Source: JBBAAP01 sp043808305
Lineage (GTDB): Bacteria > Planctomycetota > MHYJ01 > JACQXL01
Direction: 5' to 3'
Assembly (NCBI GenBank): GCA_043808305.1
Contig: JAZDFB010000014.1
Location: 1-64,000 of the forward strand
DNA length: 64,000 nt
Positions within the stretch are counted from its first letter, which is position 1, and each line of letters opens with the position of its first letter. Both the position numbers and the translations under genes were made by a program. The notes beneath the pieces were generated by a model. The model saw nothing but the letters and a program-made list of their open reading frames with translations, ran no database searches and was not told the origin of the DNA. Positions 1-8,355 of the stretch are shown one piece after another.

Positions 1-96
1 CAGGAGTTGAGTAATTTCTATAAAACAAAACTTCTTAAAAATCTTAAAGAAGGGCCGGCGGGCGACAAGATAAGAGACATAAAGTTTATACTATGA
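1..96 (+). CDS. C-terminus of DUF721/DciA-like protein (partial)
   Basis: The first reading frame is open from base 1 and ends at a TGA at 94-96, giving 31 residues that close with IRDIKFIL. Short basic proteins of the DUF721 (DciA) family often end this way, in a beta-strand of the KH-like fold, and often lie directly upstream of gyrB; DciA loads the replicative helicase. The stop codon overlaps the gyrB start as ATGA, so the two genes are probably translationally coupled. Most of the protein lies outside the window. The family call is an inference from the tail motif and the position; the coding frame itself is seen. Confidence 0.55.
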   Translation, partial: QELSNFYKTKLLKNLKEGPAGDKIRDIKFIL

Positions 97-2687
97 AAAA
101 GACAAAAAAGGCTATGGCTTCCGCCAAAGAAAAAGATGTCCAGGAAACGTCGCCTCATAGCGATAAGGCCGGGATGCCGGAAGCCTCCGGGAAATATGAC
201 GCAACAAACATCAAAGTGCTAGGCGGCATCGAAGCGGTTCGGACTCGTCCGGCCATGTATATCGGCGATACCGGAACCCGCGGCTTCCACCACCTGATTA
301 ACGAAGTCGTCGACAACAGTATCGACGAAGCTTTGGGCGGTTATTGTAAAAACATTAAAGTTTTAATCCACGAGGGCGGCAACGTCAGCGTTATCGACGA
401 CGGCCGGGGCATCCCCGTGGATATACACAAAGAGCAAAAAAAGTCCGCACTGGAAGTGGTTATGACCATGCTCCACGCCGGGGGGAAGTTTGACAAGAAA
501 ACATACAAAGTCTCGGGCGGCCTGCACGGCGTGGGCGTATCGGTGGTTAACGCCCTTTCCGAATGGTTGACCGTGGAGGTCTGGCGCGATGGGGCCGAAT
601 ATTTCCAGAGGTATGAAGCCGGCCGGCCGGTGACCAAAGTGGAAAAGCGCGGCAAAACCAGCAAACGGGGCACCAAGGTTACCTTTAAGCCGGACCGCAA
701 AATATTCCCGGCAGATCTGAAATATAATTTTGACACAGTGGCCACCCGCCTGCGCGAACTGGCTTTTCTGACGTCGGGCATAGCTATCAGCCTGACCGAT
801 GAGCGGAACGGGAAGTCTGAAACATTCAAATATGAAGGCGGTATTAAATCTTTTGTCGAGCATCTCAACCAGAACAAGAAAAAAATCCATTCCGACATAA
901 TCTATTTCCAAAAACAGGATGGCGATGTATATGTCGAAGTGGCCATGCAATACAATGACAGCTACAACGAGAACCTGTTCGCGTTCGCCAATAATATTCA
1001 TACTATTGAAGGCGGCACGCATGTAAGCGGTTTCCGGACGGCGTTGACCCGGACATTCAACAATTACGGTAAAAATCAGGGTATGTTTAAAGAAGAAGAT
1101 AAACTGCCCATCGGCGATGATTATCGCGAGGGCATGACCGTAATAGTCAATTGCCGGCTGCCCAACCCGCAGTTTGAAGGGCAGACCAAGACCAAACTGG
1201 GCAATCAGGAAATAGAAGGCCTCGTCCAGGCGCTGGTTAATGATGGGCTGTCCAATTATCTTGAGGAGCATCCGGCAACCGCCAAAGGCGTTGTAAATAA
1301 AGTAACCATGGCGGCCCGGGCTCGAGAAGCCGCCCGAAAGGCGCGTGACTTAGCCCGGCGCAAGGATGCTTTATTCTCAGGCGGACTTCCCGGCAAACTG
1401 GCGGACTGTTCGTCGCGGGACGTCGGCTCAACCGAGCTGTTCATCGTTGAAGGCGATTCAGCCGGCGGCTCGGCCAAACAAGGGCGCAACCGCGAGTTTC
1501 AGGCGATATTGCCGCTCAAAGGCAAAATACTCAACGTGGAAAAAGCGCGTATCGACAAAATGCTGGCCCATGAGGAAATACGAATTATTATTACGGCCCT
1601 GGGGACGAGCATCGGCAAGGAGGAATTTGATTACTCCAAACTGCGCTACGGTAAAATTATTATTATGACCGATGCCGACGTCGACGGCTCTCATATCCGG
1701 ACATTATTGCTGACGTTTTTCTTCCGGCATATGCCCGACCTTATCAAGAACGGGCATCTCTTCATCGCCCAACCACCGCTTTATAAAGTAAAACATAAGA
1801 GCAAAGAAAAATACGTGCTTTCGGAAAAAGAGATGCATCAATCATTGGTTGAACTGGGATTGGAAGATACATATCTTGAATTAAGCGAAGGCCGCAAGAA
1901 AAATCAGATAGAAAAATCCGCGCTCAAGCACCTATCCGATAATCTTGAGCGGCTGGAGGAATATATCCGGGCTATACAGTCGCGGTTGCGAGGCATATCA
2001 GTCCGCCAGTATTTCTCGGCTCGGGACGCCAAAAGCGGCCGGCACCCAAGCTATTACACTTGCCTGCAGGCGGAAAACTCGGAAACCCAACACCGGTTTT
2101 TCCATACCGATAACGAATTGGATAAATACATCCGCGAGCAAGAGAAAAAACTGAAGCAGGACTTGAATCTCCAATTAATCGGCGCGGAGTTTGAAATAGG
2201 AGAGATGCCTAAAGCACCTAAAAATAACGGCGGGATACCGCTGAAATACCTGGAATTCCCTTATAGCAAGGAAATAGACAGGCTGGTTAAAGAGGTGGAA
2301 AAAAACGATGTTTCGGCCATGGATTATTTCAGCAAACAGGTTGCCGTGGAAAACGAAAAGGACGTTCGGGAATTCCGGCTGGTCAACAAAGCCGGCGCCG
2401 AGCAGACGGTCATCGAACTTGGATCGCTGTCCGAAATGTTAAAAAATCTCCGGCGCATCGGCCAGCGAGGTATGGATATTCAGCGTTATAAAGGCCTGGG
2501 CGAAATGAACCCGGAACAGCTTTGGGAAACCACTATGGACCCGGCCCGGCGGACGCTTCTTAAAATATCACAGGAAGACCAGGCCAAAGCGGAAAATATA
2601 TTTACCGTATTAATGGGCGAGGTAGTCGAACCCCGGCGCGACTTTATCGAAAAATACGCACTGGAAGTCAAATATCTGGACGTATAA
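93..2687 (+). CDS. gyrB: DNA gyrase subunit B
   Basis: 864-residue type IIA topoisomerase ATPase subunit, which with GyrA introduces negative supercoils. A hydrophilic extension of about 35 residues precedes the GHKL ATPase domain (RTRPAMYIGDT near residue 50, then the Asn/Asp ATP-binding motifs VVDNSIDEA and DDGRGIPV). The transducer domain follows, then the TOPRIM domain with EGDSAGG near residue 452 and the metal-binding DADVDGSH near 526. The C-terminal block has the conserved QRYKGLGEMNPEQLWETT. It is longer than the usual 640 or about 800 residues because of a charged insertion after TOPRIM (roughly 560-770), comparable with the insert in proteobacterial GyrB. The start codon overlaps the stop of the preceding gene. 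ParE is an alternative for such proteins, but the DciA-like neighbour favours GyrB. Confidence 0.95.
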   Translation: MKKTKKAMASAKEKDVQETSPHSDKAGMPEASGKYDATNIKVLGGIEAVRTRPAMYIGDTGTRGFHHLINEVVDNSIDEALGGYCKNIKVLIHEGGNVSVIDDGRGIPVDIHKEQKKSALEVVMTMLHAGGKFDKKTYKVSGGLHGVGVSVVNALSEWLTVEVWRDGAEYFQRYEAGRPVTKVEKRGKTSKRGTKVTFKPDRKIFPADLKYNFDTVATRLRELAFLTSGIAISLTDERNGKSETFKYEGGIKSFVEHLNQNKKKIHSDIIYFQKQDGDVYVEVAMQYNDSYNENLFAFANNIHTIEGGTHVSGFRTALTRTFNNYGKNQGMFKEEDKLPIGDDYREGMTVIVNCRLPNPQFEGQTKTKLGNQEIEGLVQALVNDGLSNYLEEHPATAKGVVNKVTMAARAREAARKARDLARRKDALFSGGLPGKLADCSSRDVGSTELFIVEGDSAGGSAKQGRNREFQAILPLKGKILNVEKARIDKMLAHEEIRIIITALGTSIGKEEFDYSKLRYGKIIIMTDADVDGSHIRTLLLTFFFRHMPDLIKNGHLFIAQPPLYKVKHKSKEKYVLSEKEMHQSLVELGLEDTYLELSEGRKKNQIEKSALKHLSDNLERLEEYIRAIQSRLRGISVRQYFSARDAKSGRHPSYYTCLQAENSETQHRFFHTDNELDKYIREQEKKLKQDLNLQLIGAEFEIGEMPKAPKNNGGIPLKYLEFPYSKEIDRLVKEVEKNDVSAMDYFSKQVAVENEKDVREFRLVNKAGAEQTVIELGSLSEMLKNLRRIGQRGMDIQRYKGLGEMNPEQLWETTMDPARRTLLKISQEDQAKAENIFTVLMGEVVEPRRDFIEKYALEVKYLDV

Positions 2688-2728
2688 AAATAATCTCCGA
2701 ACACCGGTACCCACGATATTTTATTATT

Positions 2729-3232
2729 ATGCCGCATCATGAAAAAGCAACATTCGTTCCGGTCAATTTTGCCATAGTTGTTACTTCGGATCGCCGCACG
2801 CCCAAAACCGACCTGACCGGACGGAGCATAACAAAACTATTGACCGCCGCCGGCCATAAATGCGCAAGTTCCGATATCGTGCCCAATAAAACTAATCTTA
2901 TCCGCCGGGTCGTTAAAAAGCTGGTTTCTGATAAAAACATTAGGCTGATAATAACCTCCGGCGGCACCGGTTGCGGACAAAAAGATATTACCATCGAATC
3001 AATCCGGCCTTTTCTTACCAGGCAGCTCGAAGGTTTCGGAGAGCTGTTCCGGGCCCTGAGCTATAAAGAAATCGGCTCCCGGTCATTTATGAGCCGGGCG
3101 CTGTTGGGCTTCACCGGTGGCAACAAAATTATCGTCTGCTTACCAGGCTCCCCTAATGCCGTTAGGCTGGCCATGAGCAAACTGGTTCTGCCGGAGCTCA
3201 ACCACATTATTTGGGAGCTTTCCCGGACGTAA
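2729..3232 (+). CDS. MoaB/Mog-family molybdenum cofactor protein
   Basis: 167-residue protein of the MoaB/MogA fold, which binds molybdopterin and in Mog adenylylates it before molybdate insertion. Family motifs are in order: a VTSDRR strand near residue 19, the substrate loop TSGGTGCGQKDIT near residue 76, then GFGELFR, a SRALLGFTGG block and the LPGSP loop near residue 138. The length is normal for the family. It begins 41 bases after gyrB with no clear ribosome-binding site. No other cofactor-synthesis genes lie nearby, so MoaB, Mog or a moonlighting relative cannot be separated from sequence alone. Confidence 0.85.
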   Translation: MPHHEKATFVPVNFAIVVTSDRRTPKTDLTGRSITKLLTAAGHKCASSDIVPNKTNLIRRVVKKLVSDKNIRLIITSGGTGCGQKDITIESIRPFLTRQLEGFGELFRALSYKEIGSRSFMSRALLGFTGGNKIIVCLPGSPNAVRLAMSKLVLPELNHIIWELSRT

Positions 3233-3295
3233 TTATTATAATTAAATTCTTTACAACCGGGCTGTTTTAGTTAGAATGCCCGGAGAGTAATATTT

Positions 3296-5011
3296 ATGGC
3301 AGAAAAAAGACGTAAACAATTAGGACAGATCCTTAAGGAGATGGAGATCGTTTCCGAGAAGCAAATCCAGGAGGCGCTGGCCATCCAGAAACAAAAAGGC
3401 GGTGTCATCGGCCGGATATTGGTTCAGCTGGACTACGCAACCGAAGATGTAATTTTGCTTGCCTTGGGCGCACAGGTGGGCATGGACGTGGTCGTTCTGG
3501 ATGAAATGACAATAGCGCCGGACGTAATAGAAAAAGTTCCCGCCTCGATGGCCAAGGTTTTTAAAATCATACCCATAAAATGGGAAAATAACACCTTAGT
3601 AGTGGCCATGGCCGACCCTTTAAACATAAGCGTTTTAGACGACCTGCGGTTTATGCTCAGCAGCGAAGTGAAGGGCGCCGTCAGCGATGAAGCATCGGTT
3701 AATCGGGCGCTGGAAAAATATTATACCGAAGAAGAATCTTTGATGGACAGCGTTCTTAAAGAGCTGGGCGACACCAGCAGCGTTGTCGGCGGCAAGGACA
3801 AAGCTCTCAGCCTGGATAATATCCAGCAGATGGCCGACCAGGCGCCGGTCAAAAAACTGCTTAGCCTGATACTGCTACACGCCATAAAAGATGAAGCGGC
3901 AGATATCCATTTCGAGCCGTTTGAAAAAGAATTCAAAATAAGGTACCGGGTGGATGGCGTGCTCTACGAAATGGTGCCGCCGCCCCTGAATTTGGCCTTG
4001 CCGCTGATTTCACGCATAAAAGTTTTGGCCAACATGAACATCGCCGAGACGCGCCTGCCTCAGGACAACCGCATCGCGCTTAACGTCGGCGGCAAACCGG
4101 TGGACGTCCGTGTTTCCACCCTACCGACCATGTATGGAGAAAGCGTAGTGATGCGTATTCTTAACCGCGAAGTCGTATCGCTTGAACTTGACAACTTGGG
4201 CATCAGGGAGGACGATCTTAAACAGATAAAAAACATCCTCAGCTTGCCGCACGGCATATTTGTCGTCACCGGTCCGACCGGCTCCGGCAAAACGACAACC
4301 CTCTACGGCTGCCTCAATTATCTTAACGACGTTAAGTGGAAAATAATCACCACCGAAGACCCGGTCGAATACGACCTGCCCGGGATTGTCCAATGCCCGA
4401 TTAACGAAGCTATCGGCGTGACTTATGAGGCCTGTCTCAGGACGATACTCAGGCAGGACCCGGATACTATATTGATCGGGGAAATACGCGACCATGAAAC
4501 AGCCCGAATGGCCACCGAAGCCGCCCTGACCGGCCACCAGGTTATGACCACACTGCATACTAACGACGCTCCGTCTACCATTGCGCGGATTTTAGACCTG
4601 GGCATTGAGCCTTACCTTATTACCGCGACTCTTGAAGCCATTATTGCCCAGCGGCTGGTTCGTAAAATCTGCACCAAATGCAAGGAAGAAATGGACCCGA
4701 CCGAAGAAATGCTCCGGGAATTGGGATTAAGCCGCGAGGAAGTGGAAGGCAAAAAATTCTATTCCGGTCGGCGGTGCCCGGCCTGCAATAACACCGGATA
4801 CAAAGGCCGGATGGCCCTGTTTGAAATTTTGCTGGTTAATGAAAAAATAAAACAACTGGTGATGGAAGATGTCTCCGTGGAAAAAATCCGCAGTGTCGCC
4901 CGGGAGCAGGGCATGAGAACACTGAGGGAAAACGGCTTGCTGGCTATTTACGACGGGCAAACAACGGTAGAAGAAGTAGTCCGTGAAACACTTTCCGCCG
5001 AGTCGTCTTAA
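3296..5011 (+). CDS. Type IV pilus / type II secretion assembly ATPase (PilB/GspE-like)
   Basis: 571-residue cytoplasmic hexameric ATPase that powers pilin or pseudopilin assembly. An N-terminal MshEN (GspE N) domain occupies about residues 1-150. The ATPase core has a Walker A GPTGSGKTTT at 326-335, an Asp box (ITTEDPVEY), Walker B (DTILIGEIRDHETA) and a His box (TGHQVMTTLHTNDA). A zinc module CTKC...CPACNNTGYKGR follows. All catalytic motifs are intact. It is the first of three such ATPases in the window and stands alone here, with no pilin or PilC partner beside it. The other two are in the cluster at 40.5-44.0 kb. Whether it serves a pilus or a secretion system is not decided by sequence. 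Confidence 0.92.
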   Translation: MAEKRRKQLGQILKEMEIVSEKQIQEALAIQKQKGGVIGRILVQLDYATEDVILLALGAQVGMDVVVLDEMTIAPDVIEKVPASMAKVFKIIPIKWENNTLVVAMADPLNISVLDDLRFMLSSEVKGAVSDEASVNRALEKYYTEEESLMDSVLKELGDTSSVVGGKDKALSLDNIQQMADQAPVKKLLSLILLHAIKDEAADIHFEPFEKEFKIRYRVDGVLYEMVPPPLNLALPLISRIKVLANMNIAETRLPQDNRIALNVGGKPVDVRVSTLPTMYGESVVMRILNREVVSLELDNLGIREDDLKQIKNILSLPHGIFVVTGPTGSGKTTTLYGCLNYLNDVKWKIITTEDPVEYDLPGIVQCPINEAIGVTYEACLRTILRQDPDTILIGEIRDHETARMATEAALTGHQVMTTLHTNDAPSTIARILDLGIEPYLITATLEAIIAQRLVRKICTKCKEEMDPTEEMLRELGLSREEVEGKKFYSGRRCPACNNTGYKGRMALFEILLVNEKIKQLVMEDVSVEKIRSVAREQGMRTLRENGLLAIYDGQTTVEEVVRETLSAESS

Positions 5012-5073
5012 TCGAATCCGGCCGGCAATAAACTTCCCCTGCCCAAACTGAAAGAGCGCTAACCGCCAAATCT

Positions 5074-5160
5074 ACCACGAAAACGCGAAACAAATGAAAT
5101 ATAAATAAAAAAATAGTAATTATAGCCGTGTTAAAGTTTATTCTTTCGTGATTTCGTGGT
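5074..5160. repeat. Imperfect inverted repeat in intergenic gap
   Basis: In the 238-base gap between the PilB-like gene and the exchanger gene, 17-nt arms at 5074-5090 and 5144-5160 are inverted copies of each other with two mismatches (left arm ACCACGAAAACGCGAAA). They enclose an A/T-rich loop of about 53 bases. The words TTTCGTGATTTCGTGG and, just downstream, TTCTTTGTGTTCTTTGTG recur in intergenic DNA of many bacteria. No coding potential is seen. Function unknown. Confidence 0.5.
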
Positions 5161-5249
5161 AAAATATTAACAAAATAAACAAATAAATTCTTTGTGTTCT
5201 TTGTGCCTTTGTGGTTAATTATCTTGCGTAGTCGTTAGGAAGATTATCT

Positions 5250-6479
5250 ATGCTCAAAAAGATTCTCTGGCTCATCGCCGCCTTCGGCCTGATAGGACAG
5301 CAGGCAGTGGTTCAGTTTACGGGCAAGCCTCTTGCCCCGGGCTGGGAGGCATTGGTGCCCGGCCTGGCCATATTCGGCGCCGCCTTCGTCCTGTCCTGGG
5401 CGGCCGAGCTGGCCCAGCTGGAAATCCCCCAGGCCCTGGCCCTGGCGTTCCTGGCCCTGATAGCCGTCGTGCCGGAATACGCCGTAGACATCTATTTCGC
5501 CTGGACCGCCGGCTCCAACCCGGAATATATCCACTACGCCACTGCCAATATGACCGGCGCCAACCGGTTGCTTATCGGCCTGGGCTGGCCGGTAGTCCTG
5601 TTCGCCTACTACCTGGCTACCCGCAAAACCCATATTGACCTGGAACCCGGACACCGGATAGAAATGCTCGCCCTTCTGGCCGCCACCTTTTACTCCTTCT
5701 TCATCCCGATGAAGGGCTCTATATCCCTGATTGACTCAGTCGTCCTGCTTACCATCTTTGTTTTCTATATCATCGCCGCCGGCCGGGCGCACCACGTCGA
5801 ACCGGAACTGGAAGGCCCGGTTGAACTCTTCAGCAAGGGCTCCCGGCCTTATCGGTGCCTGATAACCGTGTTCTTCTTTATATTGGCCGGTTTCACGATT
5901 TATATCTCCGCTGAGCCGTTTGCCGAAGGCCTGCTGGCCAGCGGCAAGGCCTGGGGCGTCAACGAATTCGTCCTGGTCCAGTGGTTGGCGCCGCTGGCAT
6001 CGGAATCGCCCGAATTCATTGTCGCCATCATCTTTGCCACCCGGGCCATGGCTGGCGCTTCGCTGGGCACCCTGATTTCCTCCAAGGTCAACCAGTGGAC
6101 CCTGCTGATAGCCTCTTTGCCCATCGCCTATTACCTGGGCGGCGGCTCTTTTACCGGCATGAAACTGGACAGCCTGCAGACCGAGGAAATCTTCCTGACC
6201 GCGGCCCAGTCGCTATTTGCCATATTTGTCCTGTCCAACTTCAGGTTCTCCATGCTCGAAGCCATAACCCTGATGGTGCTGTTCTCCACCCAGCTGGTCA
6301 TTCCGCTGGTCATGCCGTCGTTGCTGCCCGGCCTGCCTGAAGCCCAGATACAGGCCTTGGAGATAAAAGCCCGGATGGCATACGGCGGCATATACATAGC
6401 CCTATCCGCCCTGCTGGTAATGCTCTCCTACAAAAGGCGCAGCGCCATACTTTGCCTGATAAAACCCGGCAAAAAATAA
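5250..6479 (+). CDS. Sodium/calcium-exchanger family membrane antiporter
   Basis: 409-residue integral membrane protein of the CaCA superfamily, with about ten to eleven hydrophobic helices. The two inverted alpha-repeats that bind the cations are visible: the first has a P-E-Y centre at residues 75-77 (ALIAVVPEYAVDIYFAW), the second SESPEFIVA with E255 followed by GASLGTLISSKVNQW. These paired Pro-Glu helices form the ion path in exchangers of this family. An AGGA-type ribosome-binding site lies about nine bases before the ATG. Transported ions could be calcium, sodium, potassium or protons; the sequence does not decide. The downstream peptidase starts 13 bases later, so they may share a transcript. 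Confidence 0.85.
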   Translation: MLKKILWLIAAFGLIGQQAVVQFTGKPLAPGWEALVPGLAIFGAAFVLSWAAELAQLEIPQALALAFLALIAVVPEYAVDIYFAWTAGSNPEYIHYATANMTGANRLLIGLGWPVVLFAYYLATRKTHIDLEPGHRIEMLALLAATFYSFFIPMKGSISLIDSVVLLTIFVFYIIAAGRAHHVEPELEGPVELFSKGSRPYRCLITVFFFILAGFTIYISAEPFAEGLLASGKAWGVNEFVLVQWLAPLASESPEFIVAIIFATRAMAGASLGTLISSKVNQWTLLIASLPIAYYLGGGSFTGMKLDSLQTEEIFLTAAQSLFAIFVLSNFRFSMLEAITLMVLFSTQLVIPLVMPSLLPGLPEAQIQALEIKARMAYGGIYIALSALLVMLSYKRRSAILCLIKPGKK

Positions 6480-6492
6480 CAAGGAGTTATTC

Positions 6493-8226
6493 ATGAAATT
6501 CGATGAAATAGCTTACCAACGGCCTGATATCAAAGAAGTGGCAGCGCAGTTTGATATCCTGCTTGGAAAACTGGACGGCGCTAAAACAAATCCGGAGCTC
6601 GACTCGGCAATGGAAGCCGTCAATCAACTCCGAAGCGAATTTGAATCCATGGGCGCCATTGTTTACATCCGGCACACTGTTGATACGGCCGACCAATTCT
6701 ACAAAAAAGAACAGGATTACTTCGACCAGACCGGCCCGCACTACGGGAACTTGGTAACCAAATACTACAAAGCGCTGATAAAATCCCGGCACCGGCCCTA
6801 CCTGGAAAAGAAATGGGGCAAACAATTATTTGTCCTGGCCGAGCTGGCCGAAAAGACGTTCAAGCCGGAAATAATCGAAGACCTCCAGCAGGAAAACAAG
6901 CTGTCCACCGAATATACCCAACTGCTTGCTTCGGCCAAGATACTGTTCGAAGGACAGGAGCGCACCCTGTCGCAGATGGTTCCGTTCATCATCTCCCCCG
7001 ACCGGGCTATGAGGAAAAAGGCCGCCCAGGCCAAATACGGATTCTTTGTCCAGAACGAAACCAAGCTTGACGAAATCTACGATAACCTGGTGAAAATCCG
7101 GGTTGCCATCGCCCGCAAGCTGGGCTTTAAGGATTTTGTCGAGCTCGGTTACGCCCGGATGTGCCGGTCCGATTACAACGCCGATATGGTGGCCAACTTC
7201 AGGGAACAGGTCAAAGAATACATCGTGCCCATCGCCTCCAAACTGCGCCAGGCCCAGCGCCTCCGGCTGGGATTGGATGCGCTTAAGTATTATGACGAAC
7301 CGCTCAGCTTCACCGACGGCAACGCCACCCCCAAGGGCCCGCCCGAATGGATAATCGACAACGGCAAAAAGATGTATTCCGAGCTCTCGCCCGAAACCAA
7401 AGAGTTCTTCGACTTTATGGTCGACCGCGGACTGTTGGACCTGCTCAGCAAAAAGGACAAAGCCGGCGGCGGCTACTGCACCTACCTGAGCAAATACAAA
7501 TACCCTTACATCTTTGCCAACTTCAACGGCACCGCAGGCGACATCAACGTGCTGACGCACGAAGCCGGGCACGCATTCCAGGCCTACCGGACCAAGGATT
7601 TAATCGTTCCCGAATACCACAGCCCCACCGCCGAGGCCTGCGAGATACACTCCATGAGCATGGAATTCTTTACCTGGCCCTGGATGGAGCTGTTCTTCAA
7701 GGAAGACATAAAAAAATACAAGTTCTCCCACCTGGGCAACGCCCTGCTGTTCATGCCTTACGGCGTAGCCGTGGACGAATTCCAGCACTATGTTTACAGC
7801 AACCCCGGCGACAGCCCGGCCCAGCGCAAAGCCGCCTGGCGGAGAATAGAAAAGAAATATCTGCCGCACCGCGACTACGAAGACAACGCCTACCTGGAAA
7901 ACGGCGGTTTCTGGCACCAGCAGATGCACATTTTCGGCATGCCTTTTTATTACATAGATTATACCCTGGCCCAGATGTGCGCCTTCCAGTTCTGGAAAAA
8001 ATCACTTGAAGCTGGTAATTCCGCCTGGACCGATTACCTGAAACTATGCGCCGCCGGCGGAAGCAAATCGTTCCTGGAGCTGGTCAAACTGGCTAACCTT
8101 ATCTCGCCGTTTGAAGACGGCTGCGTAAAATCGGTAATCGGGCTGATAGAATCGCGCCTAGACGACCTTAACCCGGGAAAACATGGTTCGGCCTCGCTCA
8201 CCATACTGAGCCTGCCGAAGTATTGA
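6493..8226 (+). CDS. M3-family zinc oligopeptidase (PepF-like)
   Basis: 577-residue cytoplasmic metallopeptidase of the thimet/oligoendopeptidase F group, which degrades short peptides. The zinc site is complete: HEAGH at residues 356-360 supplies two His ligands and E384 in ACEIHSM, 28 residues from the first His, is the third. A long helical N-terminal region (about 1-200) that shapes the channel and a conserved C-terminal aromatic-rich block (FWHQQMHIFGMPFYYIDYT) match the family. AAGGAG lies seven bases before the ATG. It has no signal peptide and follows the exchanger gene closely. Exact peptide specificity is unknown. Confidence 0.93.
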   Translation: MKFDEIAYQRPDIKEVAAQFDILLGKLDGAKTNPELDSAMEAVNQLRSEFESMGAIVYIRHTVDTADQFYKKEQDYFDQTGPHYGNLVTKYYKALIKSRHRPYLEKKWGKQLFVLAELAEKTFKPEIIEDLQQENKLSTEYTQLLASAKILFEGQERTLSQMVPFIISPDRAMRKKAAQAKYGFFVQNETKLDEIYDNLVKIRVAIARKLGFKDFVELGYARMCRSDYNADMVANFREQVKEYIVPIASKLRQAQRLRLGLDALKYYDEPLSFTDGNATPKGPPEWIIDNGKKMYSELSPETKEFFDFMVDRGLLDLLSKKDKAGGGYCTYLSKYKYPYIFANFNGTAGDINVLTHEAGHAFQAYRTKDLIVPEYHSPTAEACEIHSMSMEFFTWPWMELFFKEDIKKYKFSHLGNALLFMPYGVAVDEFQHYVYSNPGDSPAQRKAAWRRIEKKYLPHRDYEDNAYLENGGFWHQQMHIFGMPFYYIDYTLAQMCAFQFWKKSLEAGNSAWTDYLKLCAAGGSKSFLELVKLANLISPFEDGCVKSVIGLIESRLDDLNPGKHGSASLTILSLPKY

Positions 8227-8271
8227 GCCACGGCGGAATAGTTTATTAAGCCCAGCCCCGCTTATTGAGCC

Positions 8272-8340
8272 GCAGTCCCGCCAAGGGCGGGATTCCAGCG
8301 GAGCGTGAGCGGAGTCCCGACCGTAGCGTCGGGGCGGGAT
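8272..8340. repeat. REP-like palindromic GC element
   Basis: Two short hairpins, CCCGCCAAGGGCGGG and one built from TCCCGAC...GTCGGGG, flank the spacer GCGGAGCGTGAGCGGAG. A reverse-orientation relative lies at 62964-63003, and simpler CCCGCTTNNNNAGCGGG hairpins occur near 17.0, 18.0 and 18.8 kb. It sits just upstream of the kinase gene. It looks like a dispersed repetitive extragenic palindrome; a role in RNA stability or termination is possible but not shown. Confidence 0.5.
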
Positions 8341-8355
8341 TAGTACAAAGGAACT

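Noticed and set aside
363..1271. Long open frame of 302 codons on the minus strand within gyrB
   Set aside because: It lies wholly opposite a conserved gyrB region, has no ribosome-binding site and no recognisable motif; it is an antisense shadow.
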